Shown here piece by piece: positions 37,061-49,449 of a stretch of DNA of 64,000 nt. The notes beneath the pieces were generated by a model, which saw only the letters and a program-made list of their open reading frames with translations, was not told the DNA's origin and did not search any database. The stretch lies in assembly GCA_024138025.1 (NCBI GenBank), contig JAMXBD010003377.1, positions 59,563-123,562 on the forward strand, in the 5' to 3' direction. The number at the start of each line of letters is the position of its first letter. Within the stretch, counting starts at the first letter, position 1. This stretch comes from Combretum micranthum (taxonomy: Eukaryota > Streptophyta > Magnoliopsida > Myrtales > Combretaceae). The position numbers and the translations under genes were made by a program.

Positions 37061-38709
37061 CACAATTAATATCAAACAATTAGTCATCACTTTTAGCATT
37101 AAAAATTCTTATTCAATCAAACAATCATTAAACATGCATTATTGCCTAGTCCCCGTACATGTATTTAATTTGAGTTACATTTAAAGTACATGCTACTACA
37201 TTACAATCGCAAACAAGAAAAGATTTAATTACTCACCGGTGCATCTTGGCTAGTCCTCGTAATAATCAAATAGAAAGTCTGAGTCTTGACTTAAGATTGC
37301 TATAAAACAATAAGCATGCATTACTAAGTATATAACTAAGTCAAATTTCTATTAAACCTTAGGTGTTCTAATTTAAGATTATTATAACCTTAGGTATTAC
37401 TTAACTATACAAACTTGACTAATTATTAAGTCTATGTATTATAAACTTAGGTCGTGATCTTCAACATGATCACCAATACCTCGTGATCGAGAGTGTCTTA
37501 TTTTATAAAAGGAAATAGAAGACATCACATCCCTCATAACAGCCATTATCTAAGTCGTATCACAAATTACAGTTGTGATCTCCCTCATAATCACTTGAGG
37601 AAAATTTAACCCGAGCAGATCACAGGCTCCATCATACCCATGATATGGCAAAACAATTTGATCCCAGAAGATCACCTCCTTTATCACGTCTGTGATCTGG
37701 TAACCTTAAGTTATATTTTCAACTTCAAAATTTTATACTTCCTAACTACTTATTATGACCTTATTTCCATTAAAAATACTTTCCCACCTACATATAGGGT
37801 TTATATGCTTCTTTTATAACTTTAGAATGATTTTACAAATACAAATTTATACTACACTAACTATACACCACATCAACCTTAAGCACCCAACAAAAGTTCA
37901 TTATATCACTAATTTAAGCCTTAAATTATCATTTGCATTACTCATCTTCACTCATCAATCATCAATATCCTTAAAAACTCCATATACAACATTTACTAAC
38001 ATAACCTTAATTACACTTATTGATTTTACAAAATAAACAAAGCAAAAGATAGATGGTAGCTTAGTTGGATCTTATCTTGAAGATAAAGTTTGATATGGAT
38101 TTTTGGAGAGTTTTAGAAGGAAAGTTAATGAAGAAAATGTGGAGTGAGGAAGGGGAAAGTGGCGCCTGCTCAAAGAAGAAGAGGAAGATTTTTTGTCTAA
38201 TTTTGTTTGATCATTATCTCTTAATTTTGATAAAGTAAAGTTTGAATTTGGGCCTAAAAGCAAGAGCTATTGTTTATGTGTGGGTGCATGATAAATATAA
38301 TGGGGCAAATGGTCTATAGGCTTGAATATGCATCATATTTGAGCTTCTTGTGCATTAAGAACAAAGATCAAAAGACTAATATTATTACAAAGTATAGCCC
38401 ATTTGTATGTAGAAATTTTTTTGTACAAAAATTCCTCAATTTAATTTATAAGGAAATTTTTTTGATTTAGGGTTTAAGCTTTATAAAGACTAGTTTATAA
38501 AAGAATTTGAAAATAGTATAAGTTAATAAAGGATTTTAGAATAGACCAATTGAAATTTTTAAGTTACTATTTCTACTTAACCCATTTTACACAAGCTGTT
38601 ATAGTTGGATTCACTAAGTATACCATTCATTCTAATTTTTTATATTAAATCTATATTAATTTAAATTTTCTAAACTCTATCTTAATTAAGGAAAAACTTG
38701 GGGATCACA
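37061..38709 (-). repeat. Partial LTR of a minus-strand gypsy element
   Basis: On the minus strand it starts TGTGATCCCCAAG at 38709, just after a G-rich polypurine tract (GGGGTGGGAGGG). Its inner part near 37230-37260 (ACTCACC...GGCTAGTC...GTAATAATCAA) matches the LTR at 14813 near 15960. The far end is not clear. A cluster of GATC words, mostly GTGATC or GATCAC, lies at 37451-37695. Confidence 0.65.
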
Positions 38710-38839
38710 TCCCGTACACCCACCCACATATCCCTCCCACCCCACAAAAGAAGCTTTATCCTCAAAGCTTAAAGTTTACTTGATTCTTCAAACAATTGAG
38801 GATAAGTAGGTATGATTTCCTCCTCCAACTCCCATGTAG

Positions 38840-40085
38840 CTTCTTCAATTTGCAGATCTCATAAGACTTAGAAATTTCTAATTTTCTTGTTCCTAAGAGT
38901 TTGTACTTCAAAGTTTAAAATTCTTGTTGGATGTTTCTCATATGTTAAATTCTGTTGAAGTGATATAGGTTCCAATTCAACCACTTTGTCGGGCTTTGGA
39001 ATATATTTCCCCAAAACCAATACATGAAAAAACATTATGTATATTGGCAAGACTTAGCAAAAGTGCCAATCAATATGCTAGGTCTCCAATTTTGTCCAAG
39101 ATTTTAAAAAGCTTAATATATCACAGGCTCAAATTTCCTTGTAAGTTTTTTTTTATGTAAAATCTTGCTTGGTCTTATTTTGATATACACATGATCTCCT
39201 ACGTCAAATTTAATTTCTCTTCTTTTCAAGATGGCCCAACTTTTATGTCAATCCTAAGCTTCTTTCATCTTTTACTTAATTAGTGCCACTTTATCGATTG
39301 TTTCTTGCACTAACTCAAGTCCAATGGCAATTTTCTCCAAATTTTCCCAAAAAAATGGTGATCTACATTTGCATCCATATAATGCTTCATAAAATGGTAT
39401 ACCAATACTTGAATGGTAGCTATTATTGTATGAAAAATCCACTAATGGAAAATGTCGATCCCAACTTCCCTTAAATTTCATACCCATGATCTTAGCATAT
39501 CTTCCAAAATTTGCATTATTCTTTCTATTTGTTCATCTGTTTGAGAATGATATACAATGCTGAACTTTAGTTGAGTTCCCATGGCCTTTTGCAAACTAAC
39601 TCAAAATCTTCAAACAAATCTTGGATCTCTATCAAATACAATCCTACTAGCACTCTATGTAATCTGACTATTTCTTTAGTATATATCCATGCCAATTTCT
39701 ATAAGGAATATGCCATATTAATGGGTAAGAAGTGAGTCGATCTATAATTACTTGTATAGCATCATAACCCTGCATTAGTCCTTGGTAAAGAACTTATAAA
39801 ATCCATAAAAATTTGATCACATTTCCATTATAGGATAGGGAATGGATGTAATAATCCACCTGGCTTTTGATGCTCTATTTTTACCTTTTAGGAAGTTTCA
39901 CATTGAGCAACAAAATTGTTCACATCTCTTTTCATTCCTTTCCACCAATAATCACTCTTAAGTTCTTGATATGTCTTAGTCTCTCCTAAATGAATAGTAC
40001 AGCTTGAATAATGAGCTTCATGCATCATCTCTTTCTTCAAAATTCAATCATTTGGAACACATAATTGATGCACTGTTTACCAATC
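38840..40085 (-). pseudogene. Gypsy integrase and pol tail, minus strand, decayed
   Basis: In minus-strand order: an HHCC-type zinc finger near 40040-39890 with DYWWKGMKRDV; a decayed catalytic core with MDFISSLPRT and the remains of the second Asp region; a better kept piece at 39487-39272 (FKGSWDRHFPLVDFSYNNSYHSS and ALYGCKCRSPFFW); then NVFHVLVLGKY-like and ENLTYEKHP tail words at 39050-38868. Several frameshifts and stops break it. RT and everything before are missing; it is cut off near 40085. With the LTR below it, it forms the 3' end of one element. Confidence 0.82.
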
Positions 40086-40560
40086 ATATCAAATTCTAAA
40101 ATTTATAAACCTGATGAAATCTACGAGTGTTTATTCAATGTAGCATAGATTTTAGGTTGTCGTCTTCTAGGATTTTGAAAACAAGTATTAATATTACTGT
40201 TTCTCTACTATTTAGCTTAAGTTTTGAAGTGAAATCTACAATTAAACTGCTAAACAAAAGATAAAGCAAACCCTAAGATCAACTAAGTATGCTTTCAAAG
40301 ATGAATTCAGTCACAAGACATACTTTCCACCTTGATCCACCCTAAACCTTAAAATTCTTATGATAATGGATTGATTAATGAATCATTCATGCTTTGCACT
40401 ATGGGATCTCAATAATTAAATCAATTACTCCCTCGAGTTAATCAATTTCTAACTCTACATAAGACAATGGAGACCTCTCGCTCACTAACATCACATAAGA
40501 TTACATCAAAGTACATAATGCTATAATAAGAATTGAATTTTTGTGGCAAAAAATTGTAAT
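40086..40560. other. Unassigned sequence between gypsy and copia remnants
   Basis: No open frame or known motif. It is AT-rich and may belong to an unrecognised LTR-type repeat. Confidence 0.4.
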
Positions 40561-41240
40561 TCCCCTATCTCTCCTTGAAATAAGCAATTCCTCCATTCAT
40601 GAAGAGAATCAATAATCCATGGTCTTATTTATCCTCTATTTACTGTAAGGCATTTAAGTATTTACCTTTTTGTGCTAACATACTTGTTCCCAAAGTAGAA
40701 CCAACTTTTGAGATCCTTGGTGAACGGACTAGATTCTACAGCATCATGGGAATGGCTGGCTTCCAATCTGCTGGTTTACTGTGAATTTTCCAATATGTTT
40801 CTTCGAGATGTCTCCGCTTTCTACAATAATCATGCTAAAGGTGTCCTTGCCTCTTTTGACTTTTGGTGTTGCTGTTATTGTTTGGAGTGAAGGTAACAAT
40901 AGAAGTTTGGTTAGAGGCCATGTCGTATTTTATCATGAGAACATTGCAGGTCTTCATAGAATTCCATGCTTTGATACCATAAAGAAAACTCTGAGAATGA
41001 AATGAATTTCTGCATTTTTTTCCCTTTTTATGAATTATAAGGTACAAAAATATATACACATATGGCCCTATCTGTACAAGGAAAAGAAACAAAAAGGAAA
41101 CCTAATTAAGAGGAAAATCTTCCTCTAAAAAGAAAAACATAGTAAATTAAAATTTTTGACCAAAACCATAAATATAGAAACATAATCATAAATACAAAAA
41201 TAAACTACTTTTATAAAAAACTAAGGAACGTATTTCCATA
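40561..41240 (-). mobile_element. Copia remnant: LTR end, primer site and shortened gag
   Basis: On the minus strand, an LTR tail (about 41240-40990, ending in the usual TTCATTCTCA) is followed by TGGTATCAAAGC at 40979-40968, a primer binding site of initiator Met type. A short frame then starts with Met-Ala and about 28 residues (to 40835). After a stop at 40832 it reads into a copia gag zinc-knuckle region (YCRKRRH...YWKIHSKPADWKP, about 40830-40740). The usual 150 or more residues of gag before the knuckle are absent. The knuckle lacks its first and last Cys. Confidence 0.7.
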
Positions 41241-43500
41241 GTAATTTTGTGAAAAATCATATTTTTCTAAGTGATAAAAGAATTTTGAACAAGAATCCAT
41301 AACCATACGTAATATGAGTCACACATCATGTATTATTCAAATCAAAATCATGAAGACAATCAATACAATATTAAACATGATAATTCAATGAGATAATATC
41401 ACATATGGATGATTAAGGTTTATTATTTGGAATATTATCAAAATTCTAAGTGTTATTATGAAAAAAAGCCTAATTCATATAATTTTATACACATTCACAT
41501 ATTATAGTACATGTCATGGTAAAAATCGAATAATCGAGGAAATTCCACTACTTAACTTGGCAAAAACTTCCAATTTGAAACACACATTATCATAACACGA
41601 ATCGTATATTTCAAATCACTCCACATGTTAAATATAGATAAATACATGGATTATCAATTTTAAACATGCCAATTTCAACAGGACAATATCATGATGTATC
41701 AAGGTTTATATAAATGATTAAAGTTACATTACCAAAGATGAAATCTTAATATGCCATGAATATACATATATATGATGAAATCACAAAAATTTAATGCTAT
41801 TAGAATCAAGGTCACTTCTATATATAACAAGGTTAAAAAATATATCATAGAACGTTCAAAGACCATACATATATTTTATCATGACGGATTATTTATCCTA
41901 AATAATTTCAAGAATTATTATTATAACTATTTTATCATGGTCATAACTATTATTATAACAACCACCAATTCCTTTTAAATTTTCAACAATATATACACAT
42001 TATCTTAATTATTATTTATGTACATTTGATGTGACCAATCGCATCAAACAAATTAAAACCTATATGTATTCTACAATTAATCTTAGGCAAGCATACTTCT
42101 CGATTATAATATAAATTAGCACAAGGGTTGTTCCTTTAAGACCGACAATTACTAATATTTACCCTAATTTTACTATCTAGTTGGTATAGTTCAAATGGTA
42201 ATGGTATGGTTAAGCAACTAATTAATTAATTAACACTAGCAGTTTGAATATTACCCTTGTCAAAAATATTGATTACAAAACTACCCTAGTTTTGATCTAC
42301 CGCTAACTCTAATGTAACTTTTTGTAGAAACTCATTCAATGCTTCATTTTTGTCTTTAAGCTGCAAGATTCATTCAATAAATTAACTTCTCTTTCAAGAA
42401 CATCAATTCCTAATCTTGAATGAATTAACGGAAATCTCTTTCTCATTACAGACATATAGGATTGTGTTACAAACAAGAATAATCAAGCAAGAATCAATTT
42501 AATGTAGAGAGTTCATGTTTTTCTATGTTTAGAAATACATGCAAACTTCATTGTTTATAAAGATTCTTCTTATTAAATGATCTTTCAATTAGACTGACAA
42601 GAATCTTGTATTGAATCAACATTGCGCATATATCAATTCAATAAATCAATAAAAGAACATATAAACGGATTCAAAGAACATAAACTTCATTGAATGAAAC
42701 ATCAATCCAGTTACATATTAGGTTAGGGTTTCTCAAAACTTAGTGTTTAGAGATCTATTTTTCCATAGATAGAGATACAAGATGATAGGAAATAGAAAAA
42801 TAGAAAGAATTCATGTTGAAAACCCCTTTTGATTGAAGTCTTATGATCTTGGATGAGCTTCTGCATTTCTCCACTCAAAAAAGTTCATTTTCCTCTATAA
42901 GGTTTATAGGAATAAAGACATCAATGAATAAATAACGAGTCAAAATGGCTATTTATAGAAGAGGACAAAATATGTCTTGCATGACCATCTTGCATGGCTC
43001 GTGGTTAAGGCCATGTAGCAATGAAAGCTAGAGAATTTGTCATAACAAAGTCTACACGACCCCAAGCACGGCTTGTGTAGGGAGCTCGTTTAGGTCTCTG
43101 ATACACTTCTAGTCTGATATGCTTCTAGTCATTTTTCCATCTCTACACAAAAGCTTTGCATGGCTTATAGAGCTCATTGTGTATAATCTATGTTGCATTT
43201 TGGTTAAAATTTATTTCTTACACCATTGTCTTGCACGGCTTGTGCAGAAAGTCCTACATGTTGTAAATCTTCAATTTGCACATTTCTTCATAAAAATCTC
43301 CTTTAAGTCATCAAAAATGTATTCATTAAGTCCATTATATTCTTTTATTTTTGAAATTAACATTTTCAATCAATAAGCATCCTTTTCTTTAATAAATCAC
43401 ATAAAATTCATATATATAATGTCAAAATAAATACAAATAGTAAAGGCTTTCAACACTTATCAATATTCTTTATTGTTGATATTGTTTTATTATTATTTTA
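41241..43500. other. Unassigned AT-rich repeat-like sequence
   Basis: No gene recognised. Between about 42990 and 43250 the word GCAYGGCTYGTG or a close variant occurs four times, some as short inverted repeats (TGCAC...GTGCA). The 42300-43450 part has the look of an LTR, but no edges were found. Confidence 0.4.
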
Positions 43501-44388
43501 TTACCAGATTATTATTTTCAATTATTAATTATTGTTGAATTAAAAAAGTCTAAAAAAAAGAACAAGATGAAACAAACTTAACTTGCGTGCAGGAGGAACC
43601 CGATCGGAGCGGCAATCAGATGGGTTTGGATTTTTCGACTTAGCGGCAGTGGCTTTGTGTAAAGGGCGAACGATGACAACACAATGGCAAGAGTGATGCC
43701 AAGCGGAGTTTTGGAGGGGCGGCAAAGACTAGTGAGCTTGGTTTTGTTAAAAAACTATTAGAAGGTGGCGTTCCAAGGAGAGAAAGGGCAGCAGCAACAT
43801 GGGTTGCTCCGATAATGGTCATCTAGGGGTTGTTGATAGCAACTAACAAGTGGGTTTCGAAGCTCTTAACCTCCTAAAGACTCTGGTGGTCTCCAATTTT
43901 ATCAGTTTGCCCAACAAAAACACCAAATTGAGTGAGAAAATTCAAAAACCCTAATAATTATTAGGTTTTCAAATTCATTCAAAAACTTGCCAATTTCACA
44001 AAATCGAAATATAGGATTTGCGAGCTATTTTTAGCACGAAATTTGGGAATCTCTCAAATTAAGATGCAATTTTCCAATTAAATTAGATATTTGATACTTG
44101 TATGCCAAGTTGAAACCTCCAATATCTCCCAACTTACCCGAAAAGCAAAATTTTGACATGAATCATGATAAATTTGGAAATTTCAATATTGATTTTTCCC
44201 AAATTCCAAGCCTTAGTTTGATCTAGTGAATATTCATGAAAACTTGCAAATTTGGTTTCAAATGAAAGCCATTCGTGCATAGTTTGCAATTTCACAATCA
44301 ATTTGGTCCAATTACAAACTAAAATAGCTAAAAAATGGTCGTGAAGTAGGCTGGTCGAGCATGTTGTGTGCATCCTAAGGAGGAATAT
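43501..44388. other. Unassigned intergenic sequence
   Basis: It is less AT-rich near 43580-43900. Short open frames on the minus strand (43540-43822) are not supported by any family. It ends next to a palindrome. Confidence 0.35.
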
Positions 44389-44406
44389 GATGCTGACGTC
44401 AGCATC
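44389..44406. promoter_or_regulatory. 18-bp perfect palindrome with TGACGTCA core
   Basis: GATGCTGACGTCAGCATC equals its own reverse complement. The centre TGACGTCA is the classic bZIP (CRE/C-box type) site. No gene lies close by, so a role is unproven; it may be part of a decayed LTR promoter. Confidence 0.45.
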
Positions 44407-44549
44407 TATTTTTTTTTTTTTTGGAAACTATTATGTTTTTTTCCCTTAAATAACCTGTATTTATCTAATTTAATTTTTCTTTATAATTTCATTTATAATT
44501 TAATTAATTCCAATCCTATTTTCTAATTAAGACTAAATAAATAAATTTT

Positions 44550-45211
44550 AACGTTATATTAAATGACAAAGATTATGCCAAACCTATGCAATTTTCCTAA
44601 AGCCTATAAAAGTTGTGTTATATTTGATACTTAGATTTATATGTTGCTAATATTAAATTAATATAAAATGAGGGCGTCTACGATATCAATATAATATAGG
44701 TTATGCATAATTTCTATTATATGCATTATATATAATCTATACAATATATGTTTTTTATGTTATATATTAATACAAATTTATATAATATGTTATTTATGAT
44801 CTATATATTATATTGCAAATACACACGCATTAACAAATTTAATTTATGTAACAAATGAGTTATAGCAAATATATATTATATATTTGTAACATGTAAATTT
44901 CATACATATACAGATGTTTTATATAGATGCACACATATTATGCTATATATGATATGTATTTTCTAACACACATAGGATGTTTATTTCATGTAACAATGAG
45001 TTACAATACACATATATACATATATAGCATATATTTTATTTATAACCTATGTATCTTACATATATAAGTATATATATACACATATACGTTATAAATATTT
45101 GTTATACATATGTTATGCCACATAATCATGCTTCATATGTACCATATAAGTTGCATAAATGTATTATATACAATCCATTCACTTTGAAAATGTTCGATAT
45201 GTCTATAAAAA
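44550..45211. repeat. AT-rich low-complexity repeat, left copy
   Basis: The stretch is full of TATAT, ATACA and TTATAT words. Its end (about 45043-45211, with GTATTATATACAATC and AAAATGTTCGATATGTC) is repeated at 47972-48131 in the same orientation, on the other side of a copia remnant. Confidence 0.6.
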
Positions 45212-45797
45212 CTATGTAACACTTTGGAATGAGGATTATGGCTAATTTTGATTCTTTTTTTGAAACTTAATTCCTAATTATGCAATTCAACAAAAAAATG
45301 AAACAATAATAAATAAAAATATAGAAAATGGAAAGCTCGCACCATGATATAACGAGGAGTTCAATCCATCCTCTAGTCTCTATGGTCCACACAAATGCTT
45401 CACAGAAAGAGGACTGCACACTTTCATTCACAATAAATAATTTGTCTCAATAGAATACTTCAGTACAACAATAACATAAATGCTTGAATTGAGATTTTAC
45501 AATCTTAACTACTATAGACTAAACTCATGACTTCTCTTAAAACACTAAAAGGATTTATGGCAATTAGAATACCGAATGACACTATAGTTTTCTCTATCTC
45601 ACACAAATTAACACAAATCACAATTAATGAATTAAAGAGGGTTTACAAGAATTAAGAATGCAAAATATATGCTTTAACGGCCCTAATAAACTCCTCAATA
45701 ACATTATCTATAATGCTTCTAAAATCATAACCCTTGGGCTCCAAAACTCCTCCAATGATCAGATCAAAAAAAGTCCAATAGCCAGTTTTAGTGTATA
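45212..45797. other. Sequence flanking the copia remnant, unassigned
   Basis: No gene recognised. A short minus-strand frame (45652-45903) crosses the LTR edge at 45798 and so is not a coherent gene. Confidence 0.35.
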
Positions 45798-47962
45798 TGT
45801 GATCTTTGCCACAATTTCTTTTGATTAGTGCCCCTAGAGATTTCCTATGTACTGGCTTGTCAGAACCATTTTGTACCAACTCGCCGCTGCCGGTGCTCTT
45901 CACCTACACAATCTGCAGAAAAACTCTAACACATAGAAACACAAGCACAAGCATGTATTGCATATATTACTCAATAAAATTCTTTAACAAATTAAGTGTA
46001 ACTTTATAATACGAACAGTACTAATACAAAGAGGGTTTCTAAACGACCCTATCATCTAGAGGACTATTAGCTAATGAACATTTCAACAGAAGTCAATTGA
46101 ATAATAATCCGTTCAGATAATATTGCTCTTTTTCAACAAATTACAAAGGACAGTAACTATAAAATTATGCATATGTTAGCTAAGATAAAAAAGGGTATAA
46201 ATAGACAGATATTACAAAAGGGAGAGCAGTGGGAATTCTTTTTAGGTTTGTCCTTGAGTTCTTAAGAGCCAAATGGTCACTCAAAGAACCAGTGAGTCAT
46301 CCTCCAAATCTTGTTTTCTTGCATAAACACAAACAAACACAAACACAAGTTACGTCAGTTAAATAGAATCAGAAAGATTAATTAAAAGCCCTAACTAAAC
46401 ATTCTTTTGATGCAGAGTAATCGAGTTCAAAGTTACTAAAGGTATTAGAGAACTTATGTTCTACATCACTTGCGTGGAGATTACCTCTCTCGAAGATCCT
46501 TTTGAGCTGATAGGGTTTGTGTAAGAAGTGATTTGAGTTTTCGAGAGTATTCATAGGGTTTGCTATTTTGATCGGTTTTGTGTTTTGTCTGAAATTGGAT
46601 TTTTCAAGGTTATTTCCCTATATTCAAACAATATCTGACTCACACAATGATTTAAGCTGAGAATTGCCCTAATTGGATTACTTTTTTCCTTTAGAATTGG
46701 GCTTTTATTGACTAGCTTATGATAATAAGCTTTAACAATTTAACACTATTGAATGGTAAATTGTACTACTAATTTTCTCATAAAAAATACGTTGAACACA
46801 CGGTTCAACAATCTCCCCTTTTTTTATGAGCACAATCATGCATAATTAACTCCTCTCAATTTAACACTCCCCCTAAGTTAAGCATTCAGGTTTTAAAACA
46901 AGATTTTCAACTTGGTTTAAAAAATTTGATGGTCAACAAAAGGAAATTCCAGGTTACACTTAATTTCCAAAGATATCATACATAACACATTTAAACATGT
47001 TGATTGTACACATTTCTCCTCCTATGGACTCATAAAAAGGGCAAACTCAATATATGCCATAAAAAGACAGACACACAATCAACATACAAGTTCTAAAAAG
47101 TGTTTTGGATATGTTTGAGCAACTCAAACTCATGAAAAATCACATATCACAAATTTATGCATGTTTTAGTTTTTTTTTTTTTTTTAAGCATGATAGGATT
47201 TTAAAAGCACACAAATTTGCTTAAAACCATTTTCAAGCAAATTGTTTACTCTCACAAGTTTATTTAGTTTCATTAAGCATGTCAAAACATTGTTTATGCA
47301 TCAAGACATCAAATCCATTTTAATGCATGCAAAACCCAATTTTAGTAAAAGTGTAATTCAAAAGCATGCACCAAAACTACATGTCATCAAAAATTTTATG
47401 ACCAATACTTCAAGCAAATTTAAAAAGTTATATCAAGCATGTTAGAACTGAAAAAACTCACATAAGTTAATACATAGCAAATTTATGCACATTTTAGTCA
47501 TCAAAAGTATGAATTTTTCTCAAATTGTGCATAGATTTGTCCAAAAATATTTTCATGTAAATTTAAACATTTATAACATTTTGTTTAGATCTATTAAGTA
47601 TGACAAAATATGGTTTAAGCACGACAAATATGGTTTAAGGACTAAAAGTATGAAAATAAGTTGAGATTATGGCTACCCATGCCTGCAATCTTTGCCACAA
47701 TTTCTTCTAATTATTGCCCCTAGAGATTTCCTATGTACCGGTTTGCCAATCCATTTTATATCAGTTCACTGCCACCGATGCTCTTCACCTGCAAAATTTG
47801 CAAAAAATTCTAGCACACAAAAATACAAGCACAAGCATTTATTGCATATATTACTCAATAAACTTCTTTAACAAATTAAGTGTAATTTTAACACTATTGA
47901 ATGGTTAATTGTGCTACTAATGTCTTTATAAAAAAACACACATTAAAAACACAAGTTCAACA
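45798..47962 (-). mobile_element. Sirevirus-like copia remnant with two LTRs
   Basis: On the minus strand the 5' LTR is 47962-47684 and the 3' LTR 46810-45798. Both start TGTTGAAC and share their ends, including GTGGCAAAGAT near the close. The 5' copy lacks about 735 bp that the 3' copy has at about 46006-46740. A polypurine tract, AAAAAAAGGGGAGAT, abuts the 3' LTR (46825-46811), as in plant Sireviruses. The 870-bp inside is non-coding and holds a diverged duplication (about 47100-47450 against 47460-47660), similar to the repeats that precede the polypurine tract in this group. No pol remains. Confidence 0.65.
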
Positions 47963-47971
47963 ATGTCATTT

Positions 47972-48131
47972 CTATAACCTATATAACATGTATGTTATGA
48001 ATATATACACATATCTAAGCAATATATGTTATATATAATTCATGCTTTGTATGTACTCTATAAGTTACATATATGTATTATATACAATCTACCCACTTTA
48101 AAAATGTTCAATATGTCATTTTTACAACCTA
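47972..48131. repeat. AT-rich repeat, right copy
   Basis: It matches about 45043-45211 in the same orientation, including GTATTATATACAATC, CACTTTRAAAATGTTC and ATATGTC, with scattered differences. Confidence 0.6.
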
Positions 48132-49449
48132 TAGATTTTATAATATGTGCATGTTATATCTATAAATATAATTGTTATAGATATTTTATTTACATATTAT
48201 ATGGTATATATATTGTTTATATATATATATATGAGCAATATGTAGCAAATAAATCAATTGTATGTTGATATTTAAATTATATATATTATTTGTCAAATAA
48301 AATCTATAGTTGATATATGTTCTATGCATAATTTATAATATCTATATATATATATATATATAATTTGTTTCTTATATGATTAGTTTTGTCACTTTCTAAT
48401 TTAGTTACAAATAATAATATTATATTTTAATAAAATAAGTCTATTAAAAAAAACTAAAATATTTTAATAGGTTCATGGGTTTATAAATGAGTTTGGGCCC
48501 TAAATCTAAATCCGAATACATTAAATTTATGTGGTTTCGAGTTTAACCTATTTATTATTCATGTTGATTTTTAGTTACTCAAACCTTTTTATGATCATGT
48601 CGCGTCATATTCGGGTTCACGGGTCGGGTCCTAAATTATCAGCAGAATAGTAGTAATGCTCTAGATGCATCATGGGCATGTGTAAATATGAAAAAAAAAT
48701 AATTTTGTTTTCTGTAAATATATATTTATTTTTGTTAACAACTTATTTTAAATTACTATACTAGAATTTCAATTATTATATATATTTTCAAGTAATTTAA
48801 TACAATAATATATATATATATATATATGAAGCTGTTCTCTTAACAGCCATTTTCTTATTAACAATAATCCTGAATTAATATTTAAGGATTTGGAGGTTTT
48901 CATGTTAAAGAATTAGGATTATCAGTAATCTAATTTTATTTTTATCAATTACTTTTTATTATAGCTTTCAAAAAAGAAATATGAATCAAATCTACAATAA
49001 TTTGGTTGGGAAGTTAGATGCCCATATTACTCAGCCACAGGGCTGTACGAACGCTGATCCAATTTAATAGCTTAACATAAAGAGTGGAATTTTTCAATTT
49101 CATTATCGAAACGGCCAAGTAGTCACCCCCATTTTTGAAGTCGGAAAACTCATCTTTGGATCGTTGAATTGAATCTTCAGATTTCACGCCAACTTTCGTT
49201 TATTATTTTCCCTTTCATTTGTCTTAGGGACCAAGGAGCAGCAGCAGCTGTCCAACTAGACAAGTCACGGTCTTATCAGTCAATTTATTGGTCAGAATTT
49301 GCAGACTAAAAAAAGGCCAAAAACACATACTGCTACTGCCTAGTAATTAGCATTACCAATAATTTCAAGAATGATATAAAGTTTTTTGGCCCAAGAAAAA
49401 AAGAATGATATAAAGTTTGGAAAAAAAAAAAAGCAATTGGAAAACGAAA
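48132..49449. other. AT-rich intergenic DNA with TA microsatellites
   Basis: Pure TA runs lie near 48338-48362 and 48809-48828. The stretch at 48470-48650 has GGGTCGGGTC-like words seen in some hAT MITE ends, without a matching partner. Nothing coding is recognised. Confidence 0.45.

Noticed and set aside
45652..45903. 83-codon minus-strand frame that looks protein-like
   Set aside because: It crosses the edge of the copia LTR at 45798, and its LTR half recurs at 47684-47800 without the frame.
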